Positions 1 through 5,746 of a stretch of DNA of 6,964 nt are shown here, in pieces. Source of the stretch: an uncultured Clostridia bacterium. GTDB lineage: Bacteria; Bacillota; Clostridia; Oscillospirales; Ruminococcaceae. The position numbers and the translations under genes are program-made. Where the stretch lies: contig CAMWLH010000107.1 of the NCBI GenBank assembly GCA_947175045.1, positions 1 through 6,964 of the forward strand, read 5' to 3'. Every line of letters begins with the position of its first letter. The stretch's first letter is position 1. The notes under the pieces are model-generated. The model saw only the letters and a list, made by a program, of their open reading frames with translations, did not search any database and was not told the DNA's origin.

Positions 1-453
1 CACTATTGATCCGAGCGTTTCGTGTATCAGAAAATAGCGTAGTATCTGCGGCAGCGTCGCACCCAAAGATTCCGCCGCTTCCAGAATGCCGGGGCTTACC
101 TCCAGCAGGCTGTTCTCGAAAAGCCTTGCCAGATACGGACTGATATACACGACCAGCGGAACAAGTGCCGCTTTGCTGCCGATCGTTGTTCCAATGATCG
201 CTCTTGTGAGCGGCATTATCGTTACCAGCAAAATAACGAACGGAACGCTTCTCACAACGTTTATGTAGAAATTGACCACTCCGTAAACGATTCGATTCTC
301 AGCAAGTCCGTCCTTACGGCAAAGCACCAGAACCAGCGCCAAAGCAAATCCAACGACAGTCCCGAACAACAGCGACCAGCCGACCATATAAAGCGTCTGA
401 CCTCCGCAGAGCAATAGCCTTTCGACGGTCACATTAAATATCTTTGAGCTCAT
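1..453 (-). CDS. metI: Methionine-type ABC transporter permease MetI, 3' end cut by window edge
   Basis: Membrane-spanning subunit of a MetNIQ-family importer; it forms the solute channel with the ATPase encoded just upstream. Reading leftward from ATG 453-451, an uninterrupted frame of 151 codons runs to the window edge, so the last part of the protein (family length about 215-225) is missing. Visible features are a first hydrophobic segment near residues 20-46, the family motif NVVRSVPF near 66-72, further hydrophobic stretches near 72-81 and 96-106, and the EAA coupling loop, which contacts the ATPase, at about 125-140 (EAA then Gly131). The start is secure: GGAGGTGA lies at 458-465, and the ATG overlaps the metN1 stop as TGATG, so the two genes are probably translationally coupled. 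A substrate-binding protein gene may lie beyond the edge but cannot be seen. Family assignment is strong; the exact substrate is inferred. Confidence 0.9.
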   Translation of the reverse strand, partial: MSSKIFNVTVERLLLCGGQTLYMVGWSLLFGTVVGFALALVLVLCRKDGLAENRIVYGVVNFYINVVRSVPFVILLVTIMPLTRAIIGTTIGSKAALVPLVVYISPYLARLFENSLLEVSPGILEAAESLGATLPQILRYFLIHETLGSIV

Positions 454-1478
454 CAGTTCACCTCCAAACGTTCACGCAGCACTCCGTTGGCTTCTATCTC
501 CCTTTCGGCTTCAAGAATACTTTCTTCCGCACCTATAAGCTGTAAAATAAATACGCACATTACGTTCTCCTGAAGCTCCTGAACGTTTGCGCCGAGAATG
601 TTCACGACAATTCCCTCCACGCGGCATATATCCGAGATCACGGGGCGCTTTACGCTTGAACCTATAAACTTCAGGCGCTCAACGCTGAAATGCGCAGTTT
701 GCTCCTTTACAAGACTTATTATGCTTTCGGGAATACGGTCGTTTACAACAGTGCCTACAAATTTTCGCGTTATCTCGGCTTTTGGGCTCCCAAACACCTC
801 AAGCACGCTCCCCGTCTCGACGACTTGCCCGTTTTCCATGACCGAAACTTTATTGCATATCATCTGAACCACCTGCATCTGATGAGTTATCAACAGAACG
901 GTAACACCCATTTCACGGTTCACTCTTTTCAGCAGCTTCAGAATGGATTCGGTAGTCTGCGGATCGAGAGCGCTCGTAGCCTCGTCGCAAAGCAGCAGAT
1001 CAGGATCGGTGGCAAGCGCTCTCGCAATGCCGACGCGCTGTTTTTGTCCGCCCGAAAGCTGATTTATGTACACGTCCTTTTTATCCTCCAGACCCACGAA
1101 CCGCAGTACCTCATCCACCTTTTTCTTTATCTGAGCCTTTGGGGTTTTCTCAAGTATAAGCGGTAAAGCCACATTGTGAAAAACCGTCTTGGACTCCAGC
1201 AGGTTAAATTTCTGAAAAACCATTCCGATATGTCTGCGCATTATGCGAAGCTCGGATTTATTAAGTCCGTTCAGCTCTTTTCCGAAAACCGTAACTTTTC
1301 CGCTGTCGGGCGTTTCCAGTCCGTTCACCAAGCGTATGAGTGTGGATTTACCCGCCCCGGAGAAACCGATTATTCCGTAAATATCGCCTTTTTTGACCCG
1401 AACACTCACGCCTTTCAGTGCCTCGACCTTTCCGTTTTTCCCGTTAAAGGTCTTGTTTACATTATCAATTTGTACCAA
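453..1478 (-). CDS. metN: Methionine-type ABC transporter ATPase MetN (copy 1, leftward)
   Basis: Cytoplasmic ATPase that powers a MetNI importer. Counting from TTG at 1478-1476 the protein has 341 residues, normal for MetN. Visible motifs are Walker A GFSGAGKST (38-46), Q-loop Gln89, signature LSGGQ (141-145), Walker B LLLCDEA (161-167), D-loop SALD (169-172) and switch His199. A C-terminal NIL domain (about 265-338) follows; in E. coli MetN this domain binds methionine and inhibits transport when internal methionine is high. I prefer TTG 1478 over GTG 1487 because GAGGTGA (1484-1490) is then an upstream ribosome binding site, whereas GTG 1487 lies inside that site and has none of its own. 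The resulting N-terminus, MVQIDNVNKTF, also aligns with that of metN2 (MIKLKNICKTY). A 14-codon leader ORF precedes it by 22 nt. By eye it is roughly half identical to metN2, so this is not a recent duplication. Confidence 0.93.
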   Translation of the reverse strand: MVQIDNVNKTFNGKNGKVEALKGVSVRVKKGDIYGIIGFSGAGKSTLIRLVNGLETPDSGKVTVFGKELNGLNKSELRIMRRHIGMVFQKFNLLESKTVFHNVALPLILEKTPKAQIKKKVDEVLRFVGLEDKKDVYINQLSGGQKQRVGIARALATDPDLLLCDEATSALDPQTTESILKLLKRVNREMGVTVLLITHQMQVVQMICNKVSVMENGQVVETGSVLEVFGSPKAEITRKFVGTVVNDRIPESIISLVKEQTAHFSVERLKFIGSSVKRPVISDICRVEGIVVNILGANVQELQENVMCVFILQLIGAEESILEAEREIEANGVLRERLEVN

Positions 1479-1483
1479 ACAAA

Positions 1484-1490
1484 TCACCTC
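1484..1490 (-). promoter_or_regulatory. Ribosome binding site that fixes a TTG start for metN1
   Basis: On the minus strand GAGGTGA sits 5 nt before TTG 1478-1476. The longer reading from GTG 1487 would place the start codon within this element and leave only AT-rich sequence upstream of it. Confidence 0.75.
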
Positions 1491-1500
1491 ATATATAAAT

Positions 1501-1545
1501 TCAATATGGAAGCAATCGTGTCCGACATCGATTTGATTTGATCAT
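1501..1545 (-). CDS. Putative 14-residue leader peptide (upstream ORF) before metN1
   Basis: Reading leftward, ATG 1545-1543 opens a 14-codon frame, MIKSNRCRTRLLPY, ending at TGA 1503-1501. A canonical AAAGGAG (1555-1561) lies 9 nt before the ATG, and the predicted transcription start (about 1570) is only some 10 nt further up, so a ribosome would load here first. The stop is 22 nt before the metN1 TTG and 10 nt before its binding site, so coupling is plausible. The peptide is basic, with three Arg codons (CGA, CGG, CGA) and one Cys; it has no internal Met. I do not recognise it as a known leader family. It could be a regulatory uORF that senses charged tRNA or a sulfur signal, or a chance ORF. 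It is too short to judge by coding statistics, and the case rests on its binding site and position. Confidence 0.5.
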   Translation of the reverse strand: MIKSNRCRTRLLPY

Positions 1546-1551
1546 ATCGAT
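1527..1551 (-). repeat. Alternative short hairpins around the leader ORF start
   Basis: In the leftward leader two ATCGAT blocks (1546-1551 and 1527-1532) can pair as a 6-bp stem whose 13-nt loop contains the leader ATG. An overlapping 15-nt inverted repeat, TGATCATATCGATCA (1539-1553), gives a competing 5-bp stem that also covers the ATG. Both are weak and neither is followed by a U-run. They could modulate leader initiation or be a protein site, or be coincidence in AT-rich DNA. Confidence 0.35.
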
Positions 1552-1554
1552 CAG

Positions 1555-1561
1555 CTCCTTT
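1555..1561 (-). promoter_or_regulatory. Strong ribosome binding site for the leader ORF
   Basis: AAAGGAG on the minus strand, 9 nt before ATG 1545. It matches the anti-Shine-Dalgarno sequence at least as well as the site of metN1 itself, and this is the main reason to take the leader ORF seriously. Confidence 0.6.
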
Positions 1562-1576
1562 CCCAAATGTCACTTT

Positions 1577-1605
1577 ATTTTACAACATTTAGCCTACTTT
1601 GTCAA
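1577..1605 (-). promoter_or_regulatory. Leftward sigma-A-type promoter for metN1-metI1
   Basis: On the minus strand TTGACA (1605-1600) is separated by 17 nt from TAAAAT (1582-1577), a perfect -35 and a one-mismatch -10. Transcription should start near 1570, giving a leader of about 92 nt that contains the small ORF. Confidence 0.85.
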
Positions 1606-1689
1606 TATGTTTTATAGGAATTAAGAAAATTTGCCGTTATATATAAAATTAGTATATAATGTTGATTGATTTTATATGTAATTAACAGC

Positions 1690-1707
1690 TTTTGTTTTTT
1701 TACAAAA
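1690..1707. repeat. TTTTGT/ACAAAA inverted repeat just upstream of the rightward -35
   Basis: TTTTGT (1690-1695) and ACAAAA (1702-1707) flank six T residues and end 6 bp before the -35 of the rightward promoter. The A and T runs could act as an UP element contacting the polymerase alpha subunit, as intrinsically bent DNA, or as an operator. No function can be assigned from sequence alone. Confidence 0.35.
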
Positions 1708-1713
1708 AAATCC

Positions 1714-1742
1714 TTGACAAGAGGATAAAAAAGTGATATAAT
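1714..1742 (+). promoter_or_regulatory. Consensus extended -10 promoter for the metN2 operon
   Basis: TTGACA (1714-1719), a 17-nt spacer, then TATAAT (1737-1742), with TG at 1734-1735 giving an extended -10. All hexamer positions match the sigma-A consensus, so the unregulated promoter should be strong. The start site is predicted at about 1748-1750, leaving a 5' leader of about 56 nt. Confidence 0.92.
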
Positions 1743-1757
1743 CAAAAACATATTAAA

Positions 1758-1774
1758 CCTATCGAAAAAATAGG
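1758..1774. promoter_or_regulatory. CCTAT-N7-ATAGG dyad, candidate operator just after the start site
   Basis: A perfect 5-bp inverted repeat separated by CGAAAAA lies about 10 bp after the predicted transcription start of the metN2 operon. This is a usual place for a repressor site. A sulfur regulator of the Rrf2 family (CymR-like) is one candidate, but I cannot match the site to a known motif with certainty. As RNA it would form only a weak 5-bp hairpin without a U-run, so it is unlikely to be a terminator. Confidence 0.4.
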
Positions 1775-1804
1775 CATATATTTGGATTCGGGAGGTGAAC
1801 CCAT

Positions 1805-2845
1805 ATGATCAAGTTAAAAAACATCTGCAAAACCTATATGTTGGCGGGACAGCCCGTTGAAGCTGTAAAAAATGTTACGCTCACTATTAACAACGAAGAC
1901 ATATTCGGTATCATCGGATTTTCGGGCGCGGGAAAATCAACGCTCGTGCGCTGTATAAATCTGCTGGAGCGCCCTACGTCGGGACAGGTGCTTATAGACG
2001 GAAAGGATATTACTCAATTTTCGGCTAAAGAGCTGAGAGCGGCACGGCGGAAGATCGGAATGATATTTCAGCACTTCAATCTTATGCCGTCGCGGACTGT
2101 TCTGGACAACGTTGTCTACGCGCTGCGCGGAAGCGGGCTTTCCCGTGCGCAGATGCGCGAAAAAGCATTGAAACTGCTCTCGCTTGTGGAGATCGCGGAT
2201 AAGGCGGAAGCGTACCCGAGCAACCTTTCGGGCGGTCAAAAGCAACGTGTCGCGATTGCGAGAGCGCTCGCCAACGACCCTGATATCCTGCTCTGCGACG
2301 AGGCGACGTCGGCGCTCGATCCGCAGACCACAAAACAAATCCTCTCGCTGCTGAAAAAGCTGAACGCGGAATTCGGAATCACGATTGTGCTGATAACGCA
2401 CGAAATGGCGGCGGTAAAGGAGATATGCAGCCGCACGGCGGTAATGGATCACGGCAGCGTAATCGAGGAGGGAGAAACATTCTCGGTTTTTGCCGACCCA
2501 CAGGCGAAACTGACAAAAGATTTTATAGCCACTACGTCAAATCTCAAAAAGATACACGCTCTGCTTGAGGATTGCCCCGCCGCCGTTCCGCTGAACGAAA
2601 ACGATATTGTGGTAAAGCTGACTTACACCGAACGGAGCGTTTCCGAGCCGCTGATCTCCGCGGTCACGCAGAAGTTCGGGGTGCTGCTGAACATCGTATT
2701 CGCCGACGTGGACATAGTTCAGGGAGCGCCGATAGGCGGCACGGTTGCCGTAATAAGCGGCAGCCGCGAAAAGATAACGGAAGCGGTCAAATATCTGATA
2801 GATAAAAATGTTGCGGTGGAGGTGATAAAAGGTGGAGCTGCTTAA
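1805..2845 (+). CDS. metN: Methionine-type ABC transporter ATPase MetN (copy 2, rightward)
   Basis: First gene of the five-gene rightward operon and ATPase of a complete MetNIQ importer. It has 346 residues, the usual size. Motifs are Walker A GFSGAGKST (38-46), Q-loop Gln89, signature LSGGQ (141-145), Walker B ILLCDEA (161-167), D-loop SALD (169-172) and switch His199. All catalytic positions are intact. The C-terminal NIL domain (about 267-341), a ferredoxin-like fold that in E. coli MetN senses internal methionine and shuts transport, is present, which argues that the operon serves a methionine-related solute. The ATG is well supported by GGGAGGTGA (1790-1798). The 3' end overlaps metI2 by 14 nt and carries the metI2 ribosome binding site. 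Confidence 0.95.
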   Translation: MIKLKNICKTYMLAGQPVEAVKNVTLTINNEDIFGIIGFSGAGKSTLVRCINLLERPTSGQVLIDGKDITQFSAKELRAARRKIGMIFQHFNLMPSRTVLDNVVYALRGSGLSRAQMREKALKLLSLVEIADKAEAYPSNLSGGQKQRVAIARALANDPDILLCDEATSALDPQTTKQILSLLKKLNAEFGITIVLITHEMAAVKEICSRTAVMDHGSVIEEGETFSVFADPQAKLTKDFIATTSNLKKIHALLEDCPAAVPLNENDIVVKLTYTERSVSEPLISAVTQKFGVLLNIVFADVDIVQGAPIGGTVAVISGSREKITEAVKYLIDKNVAVEVIKGGAA

Positions 2846-3509
2846 CAGGATAATTCCCAACGTAATGGCGGATACCGGCAGACTGTTCGACAGTGTACTG
2901 GCGACGCTGCAAATGACCGTATGGTCGGGCGCGGTGATGCTTGTGTGCGGTCTGACGCTCGGTATCGTGCTGACGGTGACAAAGGACGGTGGAATAATGC
3001 AGCAAAAAGCCGTGTATCACGTTCTTGACAAGATAATAAATATCTGTCGCTCGGTTCCGTTTGTAATTTTTATCGCGATACTGCTTCCCGTAACAAAAGC
3101 GATAATGGGAACGAAGATCGGTGTGCGCGGCGTTATCGTTCCGCTGGTGGTAGCGTCCGTACCGTTTTTCGCGCGGCAGGTTGAGACCGCTCTCGCGAAC
3201 GTCGGGCACGGTCCGGTTGAGGCGGCGCAGTCAATGGGCAAAAGTCCGCTGTCGATAATTTTCACCGTACTCCTGCGCGAAAGCATTCCGTCTATCGCGC
3301 GCGGCACGACGATAACGCTGATAAACCTCATAGGTCTTACCGCGATGGCGGGCTATGTCGGTGCGGGCGGTCTGGGAGATTACGCGATAACCTGGGGCTA
3401 CAATTACGGACATTACGATATAATCTGGGTGTCCGTGCTGTTTGTGATACTGATAGTTTCGGTAATTCAGTTTATCGGAAATCTTATCGCAAAGAAAAAT
3501 ACACATTAA
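2832..3509 (+). CDS. metI: Methionine-type ABC transporter permease MetI (copy 2)
   Basis: Inner-membrane channel subunit that pairs with MetN2 and receives solute from MetQ. The 225 residues match family size. Hydrophobic segments lie near residues 28-50, 72-90, 100-114, 160-180 and 198-219, consistent with the five-helix MetI topology. The family motif ICRSVPF is at 71-77, and the EAA coupling loop, which docks on the ATPase, begins at Glu130-Ala-Ala and has its Gly at 136. The start is GTG 2832, supported by GGAGGTGA (2818-2825) six nt upstream inside the end of metN2; the 14-nt overlap indicates translational coupling. It shares the SVPFVI segment and general plan with the leftward permease. 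Confidence 0.94.
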   Translation: MELLNRIIPNVMADTGRLFDSVLATLQMTVWSGAVMLVCGLTLGIVLTVTKDGGIMQQKAVYHVLDKIINICRSVPFVIFIAILLPVTKAIMGTKIGVRGVIVPLVVASVPFFARQVETALANVGHGPVEAAQSMGKSPLSIIFTVLLRESIPSIARGTTITLINLIGLTAMAGYVGAGGLGDYAITWGYNYGHYDIIWVSVLFVILIVSVIQFIGNLIAKKNTH

Positions 3510-3532
3510 CGTAAAAAAGAGAGGACATACAT

Positions 3533-4348
3533 ATGAAAAAGTTGATTAGATTTGCGGCGCTTGCAGTCGCTGTAACATTGCTGTTTACCACGCTTGCGGG
3601 CTGCTCAAAGAGCGAAAACGCGGTTGTCAAGCTGGGCGTTACGGGCGCGGTATATGAGGATCTGTGGAAACCGACTATAGAAAAGCTGGCGGAAGATGGA
3701 ATTACGGTGGAGCTTGTGCAGTTCTCCGATTTCTCGCTGCCGAATAACGCGCTTAATGGCGGTGATATCCAGATGAACGCATTCCAGCACTACGCTTATT
3801 TTGATAACGACAAGAGCACAAACGGCTACGATATTTCGATTTTGACCGACACATTCGTTATCGCAATGAATATTTTCTCAAAGAATTACTCCAAGGTCGA
3901 GGATATCCCCGAAGGAGGCAAGGTCGCCGTGCCTAACGACGCGACTAACTACGGACGCGCGCTTATTCTGCTGCGCGACGCGGGATTGCTCACTCTCGGC
4001 GAATACGAGAGAACTCCCTCCTCCGCGGACATCACCTCGTCCAAGGTGGAACTTGTCGAGGTCAACGCGAGCATGACATATCAGTATGTTGACGACAGCG
4101 AGATCGCGGCTGCGGTCGTGAACGGAAACTATGCCGCAAGCTACGGGGTCGACCCGAGCACGGCTATCTACTATGAAAACGTCGATCTGAGCAATAAGAG
4201 CTTCGTGTGCGTTATCGCCGTAAAGTCAGAGGATATTGACAACGAAACATACAAAAAGGTCGCGGAGGCATTCTGCTCCGCCGATACCGAAAGGTTTTTC
4301 GAGGAGAACTACAAGGGCTTCTTCATTCCCGCGTGGAACGCACAGTAA
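3533..4348 (+). CDS. metQ: Methionine-type substrate-binding lipoprotein MetQ (NlpA family) with altered ligand residue
   Basis: Extracellular solute-binding lipoprotein that delivers ligand to MetNI2. Residues 1-23 form a lipoprotein signal peptide with lipobox LAGC and acylated Cys24. The family signatures QFSDFSLPN (63-71), NAFQHYAYF (82-90), PNDATNYGRAL (134-144) and NGNYA (197-201) are present, and the 271-residue length is normal. One key position is unusual: the segment FVCVIAV aligns without gaps to YVNLIV of E. coli MetQ (sequence recalled from memory), putting Cys226 (codon TGC 4208-4210) at Asn229, a residue whose mutation to Ala is known to abolish methionine binding. The ligand may therefore be a related compound rather than L-methionine. 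GAGAGGA (3519-3525) supports the ATG. It lies 23 nt after metI2 and 12 nt before the FAD enzyme. Confidence 0.92.
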   Translation: MKKLIRFAALAVAVTLLFTTLAGCSKSENAVVKLGVTGAVYEDLWKPTIEKLAEDGITVELVQFSDFSLPNNALNGGDIQMNAFQHYAYFDNDKSTNGYDISILTDTFVIAMNIFSKNYSKVEDIPEGGKVAVPNDATNYGRALILLRDAGLLTLGEYERTPSSADITSSKVELVEVNASMTYQYVDDSEIAAAVVNGNYAASYGVDPSTAIYYENVDLSNKSFVCVIAVKSEDIDNETYKKVAEAFCSADTERFFEENYKGFFIPAWNAQ

Positions 4349-4360
4349 GGGGACGGCATT

Positions 4361-5746
4361 ATGGATTGGCTGCGTGAGATCATTGGTGATGAGAGCCGCG
4401 TTATCACCGAAAGAATTGACGAAAAATATTTAAGTGACACGCTCGGACGGCTCAAGGGGAACGCTTCGGCGCTGGTGTTCGTCAGGAGCACCGGGGAGGT
4501 CAGTGAGATACTTCGAGCGGCTCACGAGCGGCGTATTCCCGTTACTCCGCGCGGCGCGGGAACAAATCTTGTAGGCTCGACCGTTCCGGAGGATGGCGGG
4601 ATAATTCTCGATTTTTCGCTGATGGACCGCGTTCTGGAGCTTGACAGATCCACTATGACCGCGACCGTCGAGCCGGGAATCTTGCTGCAAGATCTTCAGA
4701 AATATGTTGAGAGCGAGGGCTTTTTCTACCCTCCCGACCCGGGCGAAAAGCAGTCTACTATCGGCGGAAATATCAGCTCCAACGCGGGCGGAATGAGAGC
4801 CGTGAAGTACGGCGTTACGCGGGATTATGTGCGCGGACTTGAGGTCGTTCTCGCGGACGGAACCATTATGACAGTAGGCGGAAAAAACGTCAAGGACGCG
4901 AGCGGACTGTCGCTGAAAAATCTGTTTATCGGCTCGGAGGGAACGCTCTGCGCCATTACGAAATGCATACTGAAGCTCATCCCCAAGCCCGAATTTTCAA
5001 TGTCGGCGCTCATACCGTATCCCGACCTTGACAGCGGAATAAGCAGCGTGCTGGAAATTCTCCGCGCGAATGCGAACCCTACCGCCGTGGAATTTATCGG
5101 GCGCGATGTCGCAAAGCTCGGCGAGGATTTTTCGGGTGTAAAATATCCCCGTCCCGACGCGGGCTCGTATATCCTGCTTACCTTTGACGGACGGCGCGAG
5201 GAAGTCGAAGATAACGTAAAACGCATTCGCGGGCTTGCTCTGAATACGGGTGCAATGGAGTATATTCCGCTTGATGACCCCGATTACGCCGCCGATATCT
5301 GGAAAGTCCGCGGAGCACTCGTCAAGGCGGTCGAGGCTACTTCGGAACAGGAGCCTGTGGATATCGTCGTGCCGATAAGCAGGACAGCAGAGTTTATCCG
5401 CTACGTCAAGGACGTTGAAGCTAAAACCGGTGTGCGCATGGTCAGCTTCGGTCACGCAGGCGACGGGAACGTTCATCTGTGCGTAGTACGCGGGGAACGC
5501 GGCGAGGAGGAATGGCGCGAAAAGCTGCACGAGGTAATGGCGCAGATCTACAAAAAAGCCTACGAGCTTGACGGAGTGACTTCGGGCGAGCACGGTATAG
5601 GAGTATCAAAACGTGAGTATTTTCTGCGTGAAACGCACCGTGAGAACCTTGCCGTGATGAACAGTATCAAGGACGCGCTCGACCCTCTGCACATACTGAA
5701 CGACAAAAAATCTTATATTCTTTCGGGGGAGAATGACAATGCCTGA
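4361..5746 (+). CDS. FAD-linked D-2-hydroxyacid dehydrogenase/oxidase, GlcD type
   Basis: Member of the FAD_binding_4 plus FAD-oxidase_C family (glycolate oxidase GlcD, D-lactate and D-2-hydroxyglutarate dehydrogenases), which oxidise D-2-hydroxy acids to 2-oxo acids. The 461 residues match GlcD-type proteins. The FAD domain (about 30-210) shows PRGAGTNL (63-70), PGEKQSTIGGNISSNAGG (127-144) and LFIGSEGT (188-195). The C-terminal domain shows Trp314-x-x-Arg317, the metal-binding segment FGHAGDGNVH (His365, His372) and SGEHGIG (Glu410, His411), so it looks active. No Fe-S cluster cysteines and no ETF or cytochrome gene are seen nearby, so the electron acceptor is unknown. AAGGGGA (4347-4353) overlaps the metQ stop and supports the ATG. 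The substrate cannot be read from sequence; a short or methionine-derived hydroxy acid is inferred from context. Confidence 0.88.
   Translation: MDWLREIIGDESRVITERIDEKYLSDTLGRLKGNASALVFVRSTGEVSEILRAAHERRIPVTPRGAGTNLVGSTVPEDGGIILDFSLMDRVLELDRSTMTATVEPGILLQDLQKYVESEGFFYPPDPGEKQSTIGGNISSNAGGMRAVKYGVTRDYVRGLEVVLADGTIMTVGGKNVKDASGLSLKNLFIGSEGTLCAITKCILKLIPKPEFSMSALIPYPDLDSGISSVLEILRANANPTAVEFIGRDVAKLGEDFSGVKYPRPDAGSYILLTFDGRREEVEDNVKRIRGLALNTGAMEYIPLDDPDYAADIWKVRGALVKAVEATSEQEPVDIVVPISRTAEFIRYVKDVEAKTGVRMVSFGHAGDGNVHLCVVRGERGEEEWREKLHEVMAQIYKKAYELDGVTSGEHGIGVSKREYFLRETHRENLAVMNSIKDALDPLHILNDKKSYILSGENDNA
5725..5731 (+). promoter_or_regulatory. Ribosome binding site that favours ATG 5739 for the aminotransferase
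   Basis: GGGGGAG lies 7 nt before ATG 5739 but only 1 nt before the in-frame ATG at 5733. The second ATG therefore has the proper spacing and is the likely start. Confidence 0.7.

Larger units (their letters stand above)
1479..1804. other. Divergent control region between the two transporter operons
   Basis: This 326-bp region holds no conventional gene. From left to right it contains the metN1 ribosome binding site, a 14-codon leader ORF (1501-1545) with its own binding site, the leftward promoter (1577-1605), about 108 bp of very AT-rich DNA, the rightward promoter (1714-1742), a small dyad (1758-1774) and the metN2 ribosome binding site. The leftward transcript should have a leader of about 92 nt and the rightward one about 56 nt. 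Both are too short for an S-box riboswitch with a terminator, and I see no T-box sequence and no hairpin followed by a U-run. Confidence 0.8.

Noticed and set aside
1176..1541. Open plus-strand frame of about 120 codons antisense to the 5' part of metN1 and its leader
   Set aside because: It lies opposite a well-supported ATPase gene, has no ribosome binding site of note, and its protein resembles nothing; it is a by-product of the codon composition of metN1.
1479..1570. SAM riboswitch or T-box in the metN1 leader
   Set aside because: The leader is too short for an S-box or T-box with a terminator, shows no recognisable conserved core and has no hairpin plus U-run.
1631..1660. Second possible rightward promoter, TTGCCG and TATAAT with 18-bp spacing
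   Set aside because: The -35 is poor, TATAAT-like strings are expected in such AT-rich DNA, and a far better promoter lies at 1714-1742.
453..2845. Recent tandem or inverted duplication producing the two metNI pairs
   Set aside because: The two MetN proteins differ at roughly half of their positions by eye and have distinct leaders, so they are old paralogues rather than a recent copy.
4997..5593. Long minus-strand open frame inside the FAD enzyme gene
   Set aside because: The plus-strand protein carries intact family motifs over the whole stretch, so the antisense frame is a composition artefact of GC-rich codons.
5733..5735. ATG as the start of the aminotransferase
   Set aside because: It is only 1 nt from the GGGGGAG element; ATG 5739 in the same frame has normal spacing.
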